A stretch of DNA of 64,000 nt. Origin: Cyclobacteriaceae bacterium. GTDB lineage: Bacteria > Bacteroidota > Bacteroidia > Cytophagales > Cyclobacteriaceae. The notes beneath the pieces were generated by a model. That model was not told where the DNA came from. It was given only the letters and a program-made list of their open reading frames with translations, and made no database searches. The stretch is from NCBI GenBank assembly GCA_026129485.1, contig JAHCHY010000011.1:1-64000 (forward strand), in the 5' to 3' direction. A program made the position numbers and the translations under genes. How positions within the stretch are numbered: position 1 is the stretch's first letter; every line of letters begins with the position of its first letter. Positions 1 to 9,091 of this stretch are shown here, one piece after another.

Positions 1-2006
1 GAACGGTGCGCATTGATTTCAACCCGGAGCAGGTAGCGCTTTCTAAGCTGGCCCGGCTGCTTATATCGCTGGGTTATGCTCCGCGCATCAACCTGAAAAA
101 AGAAGTTCAGCCCGTAACCCCGGCCATGCGACAATTAGTTACCCGGCTGGCTATTGCAGGCTTTGCCTTTGGTAATGTTATGTTGCTTAGCTTTCCGGAA
201 TATCTGGGACTTAACGAGAGTGATGTAGCCTTGCAGCGGCTGTTCTCGTGGATAAATGTGGCGCTTGCCATACCGGTAACGTTTTACAGCGGTAAAGAAT
301 ACTTTACCAATGCATGGAAAAGCTTTCAGCAGCGCCAGATCAACATTGATGTTCCTATTGCCGTTGGTTTGCTGGCTTTGCTGCTGCGCAGCGTGTATGA
401 TATTGCAACACAGACAGGGCCCGGTTACCTCGATTCATTAACCGGCTTGGTCTTCTTTTTACTGATCGGCAGGTGGTTTCAAAGCAAAACGTACGACAGC
501 CTTGCCTTTGATCGTGATTATAAATCTTATTTTCCGCTGGCCATTCAAAAATGGATGCAACAGGAATGGCGCCCGGTTGTGGTATACGAGCTGGAACCCC
601 GGGATGTGATTCGCGTGCGCAATATGGAAATCGTGCCGGCCGATTCTGTTTTGAAGAGTGATGCGGCATACTTCGATTATAGTTTTGTTACCGGTGAATC
701 GAAGCCTGTAAAAGTTAAAAAAGATGAACGGGTGTATGCGGGCGGTAAGCTGGTGGGGAATCCTGTAGAGCTGGTTGTGCAGAAGAAAACAGCACAAAGC
801 CAGCTAACCAGCTTGTGGAACGAAGCGGCTTTTCAGAAACAAAACGAAAGCGTTTACAAAAAGATAATTGATAAGGCAGCACGCAGGTTTACGTGGATTG
901 TACTGTTGCTTGCCATTGGCACAGGTATATCCTGGTTTTATTACGATGCTTCGCGTATGTGGCTGGTGATTACATCGGTGCTGATGGTAGCCTGCCCGTG
1001 TGCGCTTGCGCTAACCACTCCGTTTACGTATGGCAATATGTTGCGGGTGTTTGGCCGGTATGGTTTCTATCTGAAGAACGCTGACGTGATAGAACGGATT
1101 GCTGCTGTTGATTCGATTGTGTTTGATAAAACCGGCACGGTTACACACGGTGCTTCGGCTGTAACATTCTGCGGATCGTTGTCAGTGCAGGAATCAGGAT
1201 GGATCAGGTTGCTGGCAGCAACATCTGCACATCCGCTTAGCAGCCTGGTGGCCCGGTACATTAAAGATAAGTCTGACGCCAGCGTTAATGATCTGAAAGA
1301 GCTTCCCGGTAAGGGAATACAGGCCGTAGTGGCTGGCAGAAATATTCATATAGGGTCGGCTGAGTTTACCGGTAATCCCGGTGGTGGAGAAACAGCGTCC
1401 CGGGTTTTTGTTTCCATTGACGGATTGCCCCGCGGTTATTTTGAGATCGAAACTTCCGTCAGGCCGGAAGCGCGAAGTCTTGTTGCCCGTTTAGGCGACC
1501 GGGTTAAAGCTTTGTTATCGGGCGATCAGCCTGTGGAGGAAGGGCGGATGCGTGCTGTTTTTCCGGCTCATGTTCAGCTATTGTTCAACCAATCGCCACA
1601 CGATAAGCTCAGCTTTGTTTCTGATCTGCAGAAGCAGCACCACAAGGTGATGATGATTGGCGATGGGCTGAATGATTCAGGCGCTTTGCAGCAAAGCGAT
1701 GTGGGCGTTGCCGTTACTGACGATACCGGGGTGTTTACTCCGGCCAGCGATGGTATTCTGGCCGGTAACATGCTGGGCAAGCTGGATTCGTTTCTGCGGC
1801 TGGCAAAAAAATCCACAGTCATTTTAAAAACCGGTTTTGTAATTTCATTTTTTTACAATGCTATCGCGTTAAGCGTGGCTATGAGCGGGTTCTTAACTCC
1901 GTTGTTTGCCGCTATTCTAATGCCGATAAGCAGCATAAGCGTGGTAGGATTTAGTTCATTGGCTGTAAATTGGGTGGCTAAAAGAGAATTCAAATCAAAA
2001 CACTAA
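1..2006 (+). CDS. ccoI: Copper-type P1B ATPase, CcoI/FixI-like (5' partial)
   Basis: Heavy-metal-transporting P-type ATPase of the inner membrane. Relatives in this context supply copper during assembly of cbb3 cytochrome oxidase. The frame is open from the left edge, so the N-terminal metal-binding part is missing; the GTG at base 6 is only the first in-frame start-like codon. Counting from that codon, the membrane CPC motif is near residue 330, the phosphorylated Asp (FDKTGT) near 373, an HP motif (AHPLSS) follows, and the hinge GDGLND is near 553. Transmembrane helices flank the CPC motif and occupy the C-terminus. It is followed 4 bases later by ccoS, which supports the CcoI assignment over a plain CopA detoxification pump. 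Confidence 0.9.
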   Translation, partial: TVRIDFNPEQVALSKLARLLISLGYAPRINLKKEVQPVTPAMRQLVTRLAIAGFAFGNVMLLSFPEYLGLNESDVALQRLFSWINVALAIPVTFYSGKEYFTNAWKSFQQRQINIDVPIAVGLLALLLRSVYDIATQTGPGYLDSLTGLVFFLLIGRWFQSKTYDSLAFDRDYKSYFPLAIQKWMQQEWRPVVVYELEPRDVIRVRNMEIVPADSVLKSDAAYFDYSFVTGESKPVKVKKDERVYAGGKLVGNPVELVVQKKTAQSQLTSLWNEAAFQKQNESVYKKIIDKAARRFTWIVLLLAIGTGISWFYYDASRMWLVITSVLMVACPCALALTTPFTYGNMLRVFGRYGFYLKNADVIERIAAVDSIVFDKTGTVTHGASAVTFCGSLSVQESGWIRLLAATSAHPLSSLVARYIKDKSDASVNDLKELPGKGIQAVVAGRNIHIGSAEFTGNPGGGETASRVFVSIDGLPRGYFEIETSVRPEARSLVARLGDRVKALLSGDQPVEEGRMRAVFPAHVQLLFNQSPHDKLSFVSDLQKQHHKVMMIGDGLNDSGALQQSDVGVAVTDDTGVFTPASDGILAGNMLGKLDSFLRLAKKSTVILKTGFVISFFYNAIALSVAMSGFLTPLFAAILMPISSISVVGFSSLAVNWVAKREFKSKH

Positions 2007-2010
2007 AGGT

Positions 2011-2163
2011 ATGCTCATTATCGTTCTCCTCATTTTCATATCGTTAACCATAGCCATTGTTTTCCTGGTGGCATTTGTGTGGAGCATGCGCAGCGGCCAG
2101 TTTGACGATACCTACGGCCCTTCGGTAAGAATGTTGTTCGAGGATAAAAAGAAAAAAAATTAG
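2011..2163 (+). CDS. ccoS: cbb3-type cytochrome oxidase assembly protein CcoS
   Basis: A 50-residue protein starting with ATG 4 bases after the ccoI stop. It has one N-terminal membrane helix (about residues 2-24), then the family pattern WSMRSGQFDD, and a lysine-rich tail. CcoS is a small single-pass protein needed for maturation of cbb3 oxidase, and it normally sits beside ccoI, as here. The length and the motif after the helix match the family well. The oxidase subunit genes themselves are presumably to the left of the window. Confidence 0.88.
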   Translation: MLIIVLLIFISLTIAIVFLVAFVWSMRSGQFDDTYGPSVRMLFEDKKKKN

Positions 2164-2195
2164 CCGGTTGGCAGCAGAGTGCCTAACTTTTAGGC

Positions 2196-2666
2196 ATGGA
2201 AATACTGTGGTTTGTTGTTGGGGGCTTGCTGATCCTGGTCGGGATAGCCGGTTGCTTTTTGCCGGTACTGCCCGGGCCTCCGTTGGCTTTTCTTGGACTT
2301 TGGGTTCAGCAACTGAAGGAACCGAACCCGTTTACAGCAAAATTTCTCTGGACATGGTTTGGCGTAACGCTGGTAGTTACGGCTATTGATTATTGGGCGC
2401 CTGTGTACGCCACTAAAAAATTCGGAGGCAGCAAGGCGGGTATCTGGGGTTGTATGATTGGTTTGATTTTCGGCTTCTGGCTTGGGCCGCTGGGTATTAT
2501 TATCGGGCCTTTGGCTGGCGCTTTTATAGGCGAGATGATGAACAACCAGGATTCTTCCAAAGCCGTGCGGGCTGCTTTAGGTTCTTTCATCGGGTTCCTG
2601 ATTAGTACGTTGCTGAAGCTGATCGTGTGTGTGATGATGTTCTGGTATTGGGTAGTGAGCTGGTAA
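2196..2666 (+). CDS. DUF456 family membrane protein
   Basis: A 156-residue hydrophobic protein. It has glycine-rich membrane helices at about residues 4-30, 48-65, 78-105 and 125-152, and the family signature GCFLPVLPGPPLAFLGL near residue 20. The family has no established biochemical role. The gene lies 32 bases after ccoS on the same strand and may be read through from it, but nothing links it to the oxidase. A long palindromic element follows it. Confidence 0.8.
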   Translation: MEILWFVVGGLLILVGIAGCFLPVLPGPPLAFLGLWVQQLKEPNPFTAKFLWTWFGVTLVVTAIDYWAPVYATKKFGGSKAGIWGCMIGLIFGFWLGPLGIIIGPLAGAFIGEMMNNQDSSKAVRAALGSFIGFLISTLLKLIVCVMMFWYWVVSW

Positions 2667-2693
2667 AAAACTTTAAACAGACCTAAAACGAAA

Positions 2694-2812
2694 GAGGCTG
2701 TATCAAAAGTGTACCCACTGTCAGGTCGAGCTTGTCGAAACCGGTTTTTCTGTGCTCAAAAAGCCTTCGACAAGCTTAGGCTGACAAATGATCTGACTTT
2801 TGATACAGCCCG
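2694..2812. repeat. Nested palindromic element (dispersed repeat or terminator)
   Basis: The outer arms are a perfect 15-bp inverted repeat (2696-2710 GGCTGTATCAAAAGT against 2796-2810). Inner 21-base arms (2719-2739 and 2766-2786) pair except for four central bases and contain AGCTTGTCGAA. The element sits between two convergent genes, so the folded RNA could terminate both. A second element with a related inner core but different outer arms lies at 41484-41613, which points to a mobile or dispersed non-coding repeat family. Confidence 0.7.
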
Positions 2813-2829
2813 TTTTTAGCGTAAGCTGT

Positions 2830-5800
2830 TTATTGCTGCCCGATCATCATGAACGGAGCCCAGTAATACGGTTCAGGATACTCCACACGCAATTCTTTTT
2901 TGGCATCGGTAAAGCTTTGGCGCATATCATTCGTGGCGAGCCATTTTCTATAGAAGTTGATGATCAGCTTCTGGGTAGCGTCATCATCTACTTTAAACAT
3001 GCTCATGATAAGTACTTTTGCCCCGGCCACGAGGAAGGCCCGTTGAAGTCCGTAAACACCTTCACCATTTTCAATTTTGCCCAAGCCTGTTTCGCAGGCG
3101 CTAAGCACCACCAGGTCGGTCTGGTCAAGGTTCAGGCTCATGGCCTCGTATGCAGTAAGAATACCACTGGCAATATTGTAATTGTATTTGGTTTCATTAA
3201 AAATGTCGCCTGCACCGGTTAACAGCAATCCTGTCTTGAGCAATGGGTTCTCTGCCATGGTAGCTTCGCTTTCAGTTAATTGCTCCAGTTCATCCTGGTC
3301 GATTGCAGGTGTATAGAAACCGTGTGTGGCAAAGTGCAGGATCTTGGGGCTGCTCAGGTCTTTTACTTTGTCTTCGCTGGCATACGTTTCCACATACTCG
3401 TTGGTAGACCAGCTTCGTTGCTTTAGCAGGCCATCTAATTGGGCGACCTCGCGCTCGGTGCCGGGCAATGCAGCAATGTTACCGGTTGATGCCGTTAAAT
3501 AAAACTTCGGATTACCAAACATGGTGGCCGTATTCGATGCAGCCACGGGCCGGGATCTTACTTTGTTAAGGTATAAGTCTTTGGTGTTGCTTACCAGCAC
3601 AATATTGGCATTGTCGATTATGTACTTACCATCCGGAGTAGGAATGGCTTCGAGGTTGATCTGGTTATATACACCATCGGCCGAGAGGTAAATCGTGGTA
3701 GCTGTTCCGATTCCTTTCTGAATCGGTTCCCAGAATACTTTGTACGAATTCTGATCCTGTATTTTCCCGATAATGGAATTGCGGTAATACCGGAAGTAAC
3801 GGGTTTCCATTTGAAGGCCCTGCGGCATGATGATAGCCTTTGGTCTTGCGTTGTCATTTTTTACATACAGGGCTACATATACTACCGAATCGGTGAATGT
3901 ATGATTGAAGTGGCGATAACGCACCATTTCAATAGCTACATCATTCTTGCCGATAGCCTTCTGCACATCCGTATATTTGATTTTCTTGTTATCAAAGCTT
4001 TGCCCGAACAATTCTGATTTCTGGCTGATCTCGCGTTCCAGCTTTTCAGCTTCGGCAGTCATCTGGTTAATATCAAATCCATTGTCGGCCAGCTGTTGAG
4101 TGCTCATGGAAAGCGCATTGGTCAATTGCTCTTTCTTTTCAACCCATAGATTGTAAGATGTTTTAAGCGCTTCATCCGTGCTGTTCAGGATGCGTTCGCG
4201 TATTTTGATGGAAGTGCTTAACAAAAGCGCCTTGGTTAGCAACTGGTAGTCGTACACTTTGCCGGCCAGGTCGCGAAAATCTTCCAGTTGACTAAACGCA
4301 AGTGTGTTGTAAAACTCGAAGTCGCCCTTGATGGTATTCCAGTACTTGGCTTTTTCGCGTTCGCTCAATGCCGGGAAAATTTGCTTGATGTAAGCTTCAT
4401 AGTTGTTAAGGGCTTCTTCAATATTCGATTTAGCGCGTTTATAATTCTTCTCCATGTAGTAAACTTTGGCTTGCTTGGAGAGAAGCTTTACATATTCAGG
4501 GTGCGTTTTGCTAAAATAATCCTCATAGATTTTTTTCGCCTGCACATAGAATTCTTCTGCGCGCTTGTAGTTTTTAGTGGCATAATACACATCACCGGTT
4601 AGCGCGTAAATGTTAGCTGCATTGATGTTGGTTTTGGTGCCGGTTTTGGTGCGCCAGATCGCCTCTGCCTGGGTAAGCACGCTGAAGGCTTCCGGGTATT
4701 TCTTTTGCGAGATATAAAGGGACGCTACGTTCTTAAGGATTTCGGCATACTGCGGGTTTTGATTTCCCAGCTTATCGCTCATGATATTGCGGGCTTCAAA
4801 AAGCAGCTTCTCGATTTCTGCGGGCTTATCGCCTTTATGAAATTTGGTCATGCCTAATTGCGATAATACTTTGGCGACCTCTATGTGGTTACGGCCAAAT
4901 TGTTTTTCGAGGCTGGCCAACGATTTTACCAGCATCTGTTCAGCATTGTCATAATCGCCAATGGCATAGTCTATGTCGGCCAACAGCTTTTGTGCAGGTG
5001 CGGTTTTGGTAGAGCGTTCGCCATACACGGTGGTGGCAATTTTATTTACGCGCTGGGCCACTTTTTCTGCTTCGGTGTAATCACCTTTGGCAAGCAATAA
5101 ACGTCCCTTATCAACCAAGGGATCGATTAAACGCACGGAGCTGGTACCATATAATTTTTCCGACTCTGTAATCAGGTCGTTCAGAATGCCTTCTGTTTGG
5201 GAATAACGGCCTAATTGGATCAATAAAGATGAAAGCTCTCTTGCGGTACTTAGCTCATCCAGGCCGGTTAGCTTTTTGGCCCGGCTGATTACACGCGCGG
5301 AGCGATCAAGATTGGCCTCGGCCTCATCAAACATTCCCTTAATTCCATATAAGGTGGCCTGGGTTTCGATGGCTTGCACATAATAGATTTTCTTATTCTC
5401 CTCTTTCCGGAATTTATCCAGAATTTTGATAGAAGAATTTAGGTGATCTTCAGCCTTTTCGTACTGCCCTAATTTTATTTGAAGCCTTGCTATTTTGGTG
5501 AGCTCGTCTGCAAATTCGTAATCTCCATTATCAAATTTATTTTGAGCAACATACAGGGCTTTCTGGAGAACCTGGTCTGCATCGGAATACCTGTCGGTAA
5601 GCTCATATAATGCAGCCATGTGGTTAAGAATATCCAGGTGATCTTTATGCGAAGGCCCTATTTCTTTAGAAACAACTTTTACATAGCTGTCCTCGTAAAT
5701 TTTAGCTGCTTCGTTAACCTTGTTTGTATTGTCGATATAAAAATTGGCAAGCTGTAAGCGAGCCAGGTGCGTTTCGGGGGCATCGCTTCCAAACAGGTCA

Positions 5801-7056
5801 GCTTTGATTTCAACAATTTCATTCAGATATTTTTCAGCATTGGTATAGTTCTTTTTGTATAAGGCCAAGCCATATAAAAATTCAATTACATTGGCGGTTA
5901 TGATGTTATTTTTAGGTAATGATGCCGTATTAGCGATAAGATTATTAGCCTGTGCTTCAAGGTTTTTAGTGCGGTCTTTATCTAATTTGGCATCGAACTC
6001 AACAGCCTTTAGACGCACGTTATAAATACTTTTAGAAGTATAGTTCTTGGCGATCATCTTCTCATACTCCAGCTTGGTGTTAAGGTATTTGGCCGAACTA
6101 CCGCTTTTTTGTAATTCCCGCAGGTAATTTTCGTAAATGGGGATAGCCAGGTAATGACCGGGATTGTATTTTATTTTCAGGTTGTTAAGTGTAGTGCTGT
6201 AATTCACATCTTTTCGCAGGCCGGCCTGAAGGCCGTGCATCAGGTAATGATTGGCAATCAAAAACTGGTTGCGTACATATTCAATGTTGGATTGCCCCAG
6301 GTTCTTTTTCAGGAAGTCAGTATTTATATCAAAAATAGAATCGGCAGCATTATTTCTTCCCATCGAACTCAGAGACCAGCCCAACAATGATCTTAAATAA
6401 CCATACTTTTCATACCGCTCAGTTAATTCTTCATCTGAAAGCTTCCTGCTTTTCAGATTCCCTTTGTCATCCACAAAAGTTTCCTGCTTTACTGCCCGGC
6501 CTGCATAGAATCTTTCCTGCTCGTTCAATATTTCAATCGCTTCCGAATAGTATCCCTGCCCGGTTAAGGTTTCGGCCAAAGCCAGCTCATACCTTCCTTT
6601 GGTCAGATCTTTCATAAAATCGCCACCTTCCAGCACTTCTTTGGCTTGTGTAAGGTACTCGCGTGCTACCCTATAGGAACCATTCATATTATGCAGCTCG
6701 GCAGCTTCAACCAGGATCAGTCCATACGATTTGCTGTTTTCCTGGTGGATCCCCTTGCTGCTTGAAACAGCCTGTTGCACATTAGTTTCAAACTCATTGA
6801 TATACCCTGAAGCAAGATTGTATTTGGCCAACCTCATGTAGTATGTTGGCGTGTATACATTTTGCTGCCCCAGCTTTTTAAAGGCTTTCTTTTTAAACTT
6901 ATTCAATCCTGAGATCGCTTTGCTGTAGTTACCCGTGGTGTAGGATGCTTCAACTTTAGTCAGCATCTTATCGTATTTAGCTTGTGCAACCGCCAGCGCG
7001 GGGCTGATCCATAAAAGCAAAACCACTACTTTCTCCAGGCTCATAAATCGTTTCAT
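2830..7056 (-). CDS. Exported TPR-rich protein with C-terminal CHAT peptidase domain
   Basis: A 1408-residue protein with a type I signal peptide (cleavage probably after AVAQA near residue 26). About 900 residues of tetratricopeptide repeats follow, then a helical linker and a CHAT domain. CHAT domains are caspase-like cysteine peptidases. The expected catalytic pair is present: His in HFATHGFY near residue 1240 and Cys in LSACETGLG near 1319. TPRs normally bind a partner protein. In characterised systems some CHAT proteins act in defence or cell-death pathways, but an exported one implies a role in the envelope or periplasm. The substrate is unknown. It stands alone and converges with the DUF456 gene. 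Confidence 0.85.
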   Translation of the reverse strand: MKRFMSLEKVVVLLLWISPALAVAQAKYDKMLTKVEASYTTGNYSKAISGLNKFKKKAFKKLGQQNVYTPTYYMRLAKYNLASGYINEFETNVQQAVSSSKGIHQENSKSYGLILVEAAELHNMNGSYRVAREYLTQAKEVLEGGDFMKDLTKGRYELALAETLTGQGYYSEAIEILNEQERFYAGRAVKQETFVDDKGNLKSRKLSDEELTERYEKYGYLRSLLGWSLSSMGRNNAADSIFDINTDFLKKNLGQSNIEYVRNQFLIANHYLMHGLQAGLRKDVNYSTTLNNLKIKYNPGHYLAIPIYENYLRELQKSGSSAKYLNTKLEYEKMIAKNYTSKSIYNVRLKAVEFDAKLDKDRTKNLEAQANNLIANTASLPKNNIITANVIEFLYGLALYKKNYTNAEKYLNEIVEIKADLFGSDAPETHLARLQLANFYIDNTNKVNEAAKIYEDSYVKVVSKEIGPSHKDHLDILNHMAALYELTDRYSDADQVLQKALYVAQNKFDNGDYEFADELTKIARLQIKLGQYEKAEDHLNSSIKILDKFRKEENKKIYYVQAIETQATLYGIKGMFDEAEANLDRSARVISRAKKLTGLDELSTARELSSLLIQLGRYSQTEGILNDLITESEKLYGTSSVRLIDPLVDKGRLLLAKGDYTEAEKVAQRVNKIATTVYGERSTKTAPAQKLLADIDYAIGDYDNAEQMLVKSLASLEKQFGRNHIEVAKVLSQLGMTKFHKGDKPAEIEKLLFEARNIMSDKLGNQNPQYAEILKNVASLYISQKKYPEAFSVLTQAEAIWRTKTGTKTNINAANIYALTGDVYYATKNYKRAEEFYVQAKKIYEDYFSKTHPEYVKLLSKQAKVYYMEKNYKRAKSNIEEALNNYEAYIKQIFPALSEREKAKYWNTIKGDFEFYNTLAFSQLEDFRDLAGKVYDYQLLTKALLLSTSIKIRERILNSTDEALKTSYNLWVEKKEQLTNALSMSTQQLADNGFDINQMTAEAEKLEREISQKSELFGQSFDNKKIKYTDVQKAIGKNDVAIEMVRYRHFNHTFTDSVVYVALYVKNDNARPKAIIMPQGLQMETRYFRYYRNSIIGKIQDQNSYKVFWEPIQKGIGTATTIYLSADGVYNQINLEAIPTPDGKYIIDNANIVLVSNTKDLYLNKVRSRPVAASNTATMFGNPKFYLTASTGNIAALPGTEREVAQLDGLLKQRSWSTNEYVETYASEDKVKDLSSPKILHFATHGFYTPAIDQDELEQLTESEATMAENPLLKTGLLLTGAGDIFNETKYNYNIASGILTAYEAMSLNLDQTDLVVLSACETGLGKIENGEGVYGLQRAFLVAGAKVLIMSMFKVDDDATQKLIINFYRKWLATNDMRQSFTDAKKELRVEYPEPYYWAPFMMIGQQ

Positions 7057-7237
7057 CTGTTAATAATTTTTTGTTTATGGTCAGATGCAGCTTTTTTTAG
7101 TGAAGACCAGATGAAATCTGTTGAACTTCCCAAAATAAAGCTTCAATCGTATTTTAAATTTCCGGGAATTAAAATTACAAATTCTTTTGGCTGTTGCCAG
7201 CTAAAAATAACCCCATAACCGGGTAGTAAGAAAGTTT

Positions 7238-7429
7238 TTACCGGCCTGATAATAAGGTATTCAGGATTTCGCGGTCCGATTCGGCTACGGGCAGGGCCTG
7301 AAAAATCCCGACCGCACCGGCTTTACGGGTTGGCGTCATTGGGTTCCCGGTGGCCGCTTCCGTCCATGCTTCGGATGCAGGTGTTCGAAAATGAATTTCG
7401 ATACTGTTATTTTTTTCGGTTATCGCCCA
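7238..7429 (-). pseudogene. Start-less 63-codon frame, possible gene remnant
   Basis: The minus strand is open for 63 codons ending at TAA (7240-7238) and follows directly after an in-frame stop. The first ATG lies mid-frame (MTPTRKAGAVGIF). The composition looks protein-like (FRTPASEAWTEAAT, then FQALPVAESDREILNTLL) and the GC content rises only here. It could be the tail of a decayed gene, a small protein using a rare start, or chance. No family was recognised. Confidence 0.25.
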
Positions 7430-7553
7430 TTAATTCGATTGAAATTCAGGTTTTCAAGCTGAGCTATTGTATTGAGTAAAGCAATTTTTTTATGATTTTC
7501 AACATAAGCGCTACAAAAAAATATCCCGGAAAAAGCAAAGCCCGATTTTATTT

Positions 7554-7581
7554 TTTGTTCTTTATTTTTTTTACACCTTTG
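7554..7581 (+). promoter_or_regulatory. Probable dnaA promoter
   Basis: TTTG (7554-7557) and CACCTTTG (7574-7581) are 16 bases apart. The second matches the Bacteroidota -7 box TANNTTTG at five of its six fixed positions. This gives a leader of about 58 bases before the dnaA ATG. The match is imperfect, so the call is tentative. Confidence 0.4.
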
Positions 7582-7587
7582 TCTCCC

Positions 7588-7609
7588 TTCCCTAAAAAAT
7601 TTTAGGGAA
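7588..7609. promoter_or_regulatory. Perfect inverted repeat in the dnaA leader
   Basis: Ten-base arms TTCCCTAAAA and TTTTAGGGAA flank two A residues, 35 bases before the dnaA start and just downstream of the probable -7 box. This position suits an operator or an mRNA hairpin that limits dnaA expression. No trans-acting factor can be named. Confidence 0.5.
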
Positions 7610-7644
7610 AATTCATCAAACCGATAGCTAAAAAATATTACTAA

Positions 7645-9078
7645 ATGGTAGTTGATTCTGCAACTGTTTGGAGCGACTGTCTCGATATAATTCGCCAGGA
7701 AGTGGATGAGCAAAACTTCAATACCTGGTTTAAGCCGATAAACCCTGTAAGAACTGCCGATGATGTGTTGACGATCCAGGTGCCTTCGCAATTCTTTTAC
7801 GAGTGGCTGGAAGAGCATTATGTGCCGGTTTTGAAAAAAGCTATTCACCAGGTGCTGGGCCCTAATGGGCGATTAGAGTATTCGGTAGTGGTGGATAGCG
7901 GCAATCAGCAAAACCCGCCTGTTTTTGTAAACTACCCGAATGGCAATGGTGTAAAGCGTAATGGTGCACAAACGGCAAACGGCAACGGATTTCACGAAGA
8001 TTATTCTCCCTTTACATTCAAGGCGCTGAATCCGCAAACCGTTAACTCAAGGCTTAATCCTGCCTATTCGTTCGATAATTTTGTAGAAGGGGATTGCAAC
8101 CGCCTGGCACGGTCGGCAGGAGTGGCTGTGGCGAAAAAGCCGGGCACTACTTCGTTTAACCCGTTGATGTTGTACGGTGGAGTAGGCGTAGGGAAGACAC
8201 ACTTAGTGCAGGCTATCGGTAACGAAATTAAAAAGAACCTGCCCGATAAAATTGTGCTGTATGTAGATCAGAACGATTTTACCAACCAGTTTTTGAATGC
8301 ACTTCAAAACCATAAAATACAGGAGTTTCAGAATTATTACCTGCAGGTGGATTTGCTGATACTCGATGATGTGCAGTTTTTGGCGGGTCGTGAAAAAACG
8401 CAGGAGATGTTCTTTCATATCTTCAACCAGTTGCACCAATCGGGCAAGCAGATCATTATGACCAGCGATTGCCCGCCCCGCGACCTGAAAGGCTTTCAGG
8501 AGCGTTTGCTTTCGCGGTTCAAGTGGGGATTAACAGCCGATTTGCAGGAGCCTGATTTTGAAACCAAGCTGGCCATCATCCACAACAAGATGCAGTCGGA
8601 CGGAATTGAGATCCCTACCGAAGTAGCCGAATACCTCGCTTTTAGTGTAGATACTAACCTGCGCGATATGGAAGGTGTGTTGAACTCGCTCTTGTTCCAT
8701 GCTACGCTGCTTAAGAAAGATATTGACCTGGAGTTAGCGAAAGAAGTGCTCAAGAACATTGTTAAAGAGATACAGTCGGATGTAAGCGTGGATTACATTC
8801 AGAAAACAGTGGCCGATTATTTTAAGGTAGGCTTAGACCAGATGAAGAGCAAGGTGAAGAAGCGCGAAATTGTGATTCCGCGCCAGGTAGCCATGTACTT
8901 CTGCAAGCGTTATACACAATTAACACTTGCGTTGATTGGCGAAAACTTTGGCGGCCGCGATCACAGCACCGTTATTCATGCCCTCGAATCGGTGGAAGAT
9001 ATGATGAAAACCGATGCGAACTTCAAGAACAGCGTGGAAGACCTCACCAAGAAGTTTAAGTCCCGGATGACGGCTTAA
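7645..9078 (+). CDS. dnaA: Chromosomal replication initiator protein DnaA
   Basis: A 477-residue AAA+ ATPase that opens the replication origin. It has the N-terminal domain I (NFNTWFKPI near residue 24) and a variable linker rich in Asn and Gly (about 90-135). Walker A GGVGVGKTH is near 178, Walker B LLILDDVQF near 238, and the arginine-containing LLSRFKWGL near 290. The C-terminal DNA-binding helix-turn-helix carries the DnaA signature GGRDHSTVIHAL near 436. Length and all key motifs are normal. It starts with ATG after a leader with a palindrome and converges with the HtrA gene across 13 bases. Confidence 0.98.
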   Translation: MVVDSATVWSDCLDIIRQEVDEQNFNTWFKPINPVRTADDVLTIQVPSQFFYEWLEEHYVPVLKKAIHQVLGPNGRLEYSVVVDSGNQQNPPVFVNYPNGNGVKRNGAQTANGNGFHEDYSPFTFKALNPQTVNSRLNPAYSFDNFVEGDCNRLARSAGVAVAKKPGTTSFNPLMLYGGVGVGKTHLVQAIGNEIKKNLPDKIVLYVDQNDFTNQFLNALQNHKIQEFQNYYLQVDLLILDDVQFLAGREKTQEMFFHIFNQLHQSGKQIIMTSDCPPRDLKGFQERLLSRFKWGLTADLQEPDFETKLAIIHNKMQSDGIEIPTEVAEYLAFSVDTNLRDMEGVLNSLLFHATLLKKDIDLELAKEVLKNIVKEIQSDVSVDYIQKTVADYFKVGLDQMKSKVKKREIVIPRQVAMYFCKRYTQLTLALIGENFGGRDHSTVIHALESVEDMMKTDANFKNSVEDLTKKFKSRMTA

Positions 9079-9091
9079 GTTACGCTGCGGC

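Larger units (their letters stand above)
7057..7644. other. Intergenic region between the CHAT gene and dnaA
   Basis: This 588-base divergent spacer is AT-rich at both ends, with a more GC-rich middle (about 7240-7400). The middle holds an open minus-strand frame without a normal start codon. The dnaA-proximal end carries a promoter-like sequence and a strong palindrome. No cluster of DnaA boxes is visible, so there is no support for calling it a replication origin. Confidence 0.6.

Noticed and set aside
8910-8918. TTATACACA, a DnaA-box-like sequence
   Set aside because: Single match inside the dnaA coding region; no cluster or AT-rich unwinding element with it, so no origin is called.
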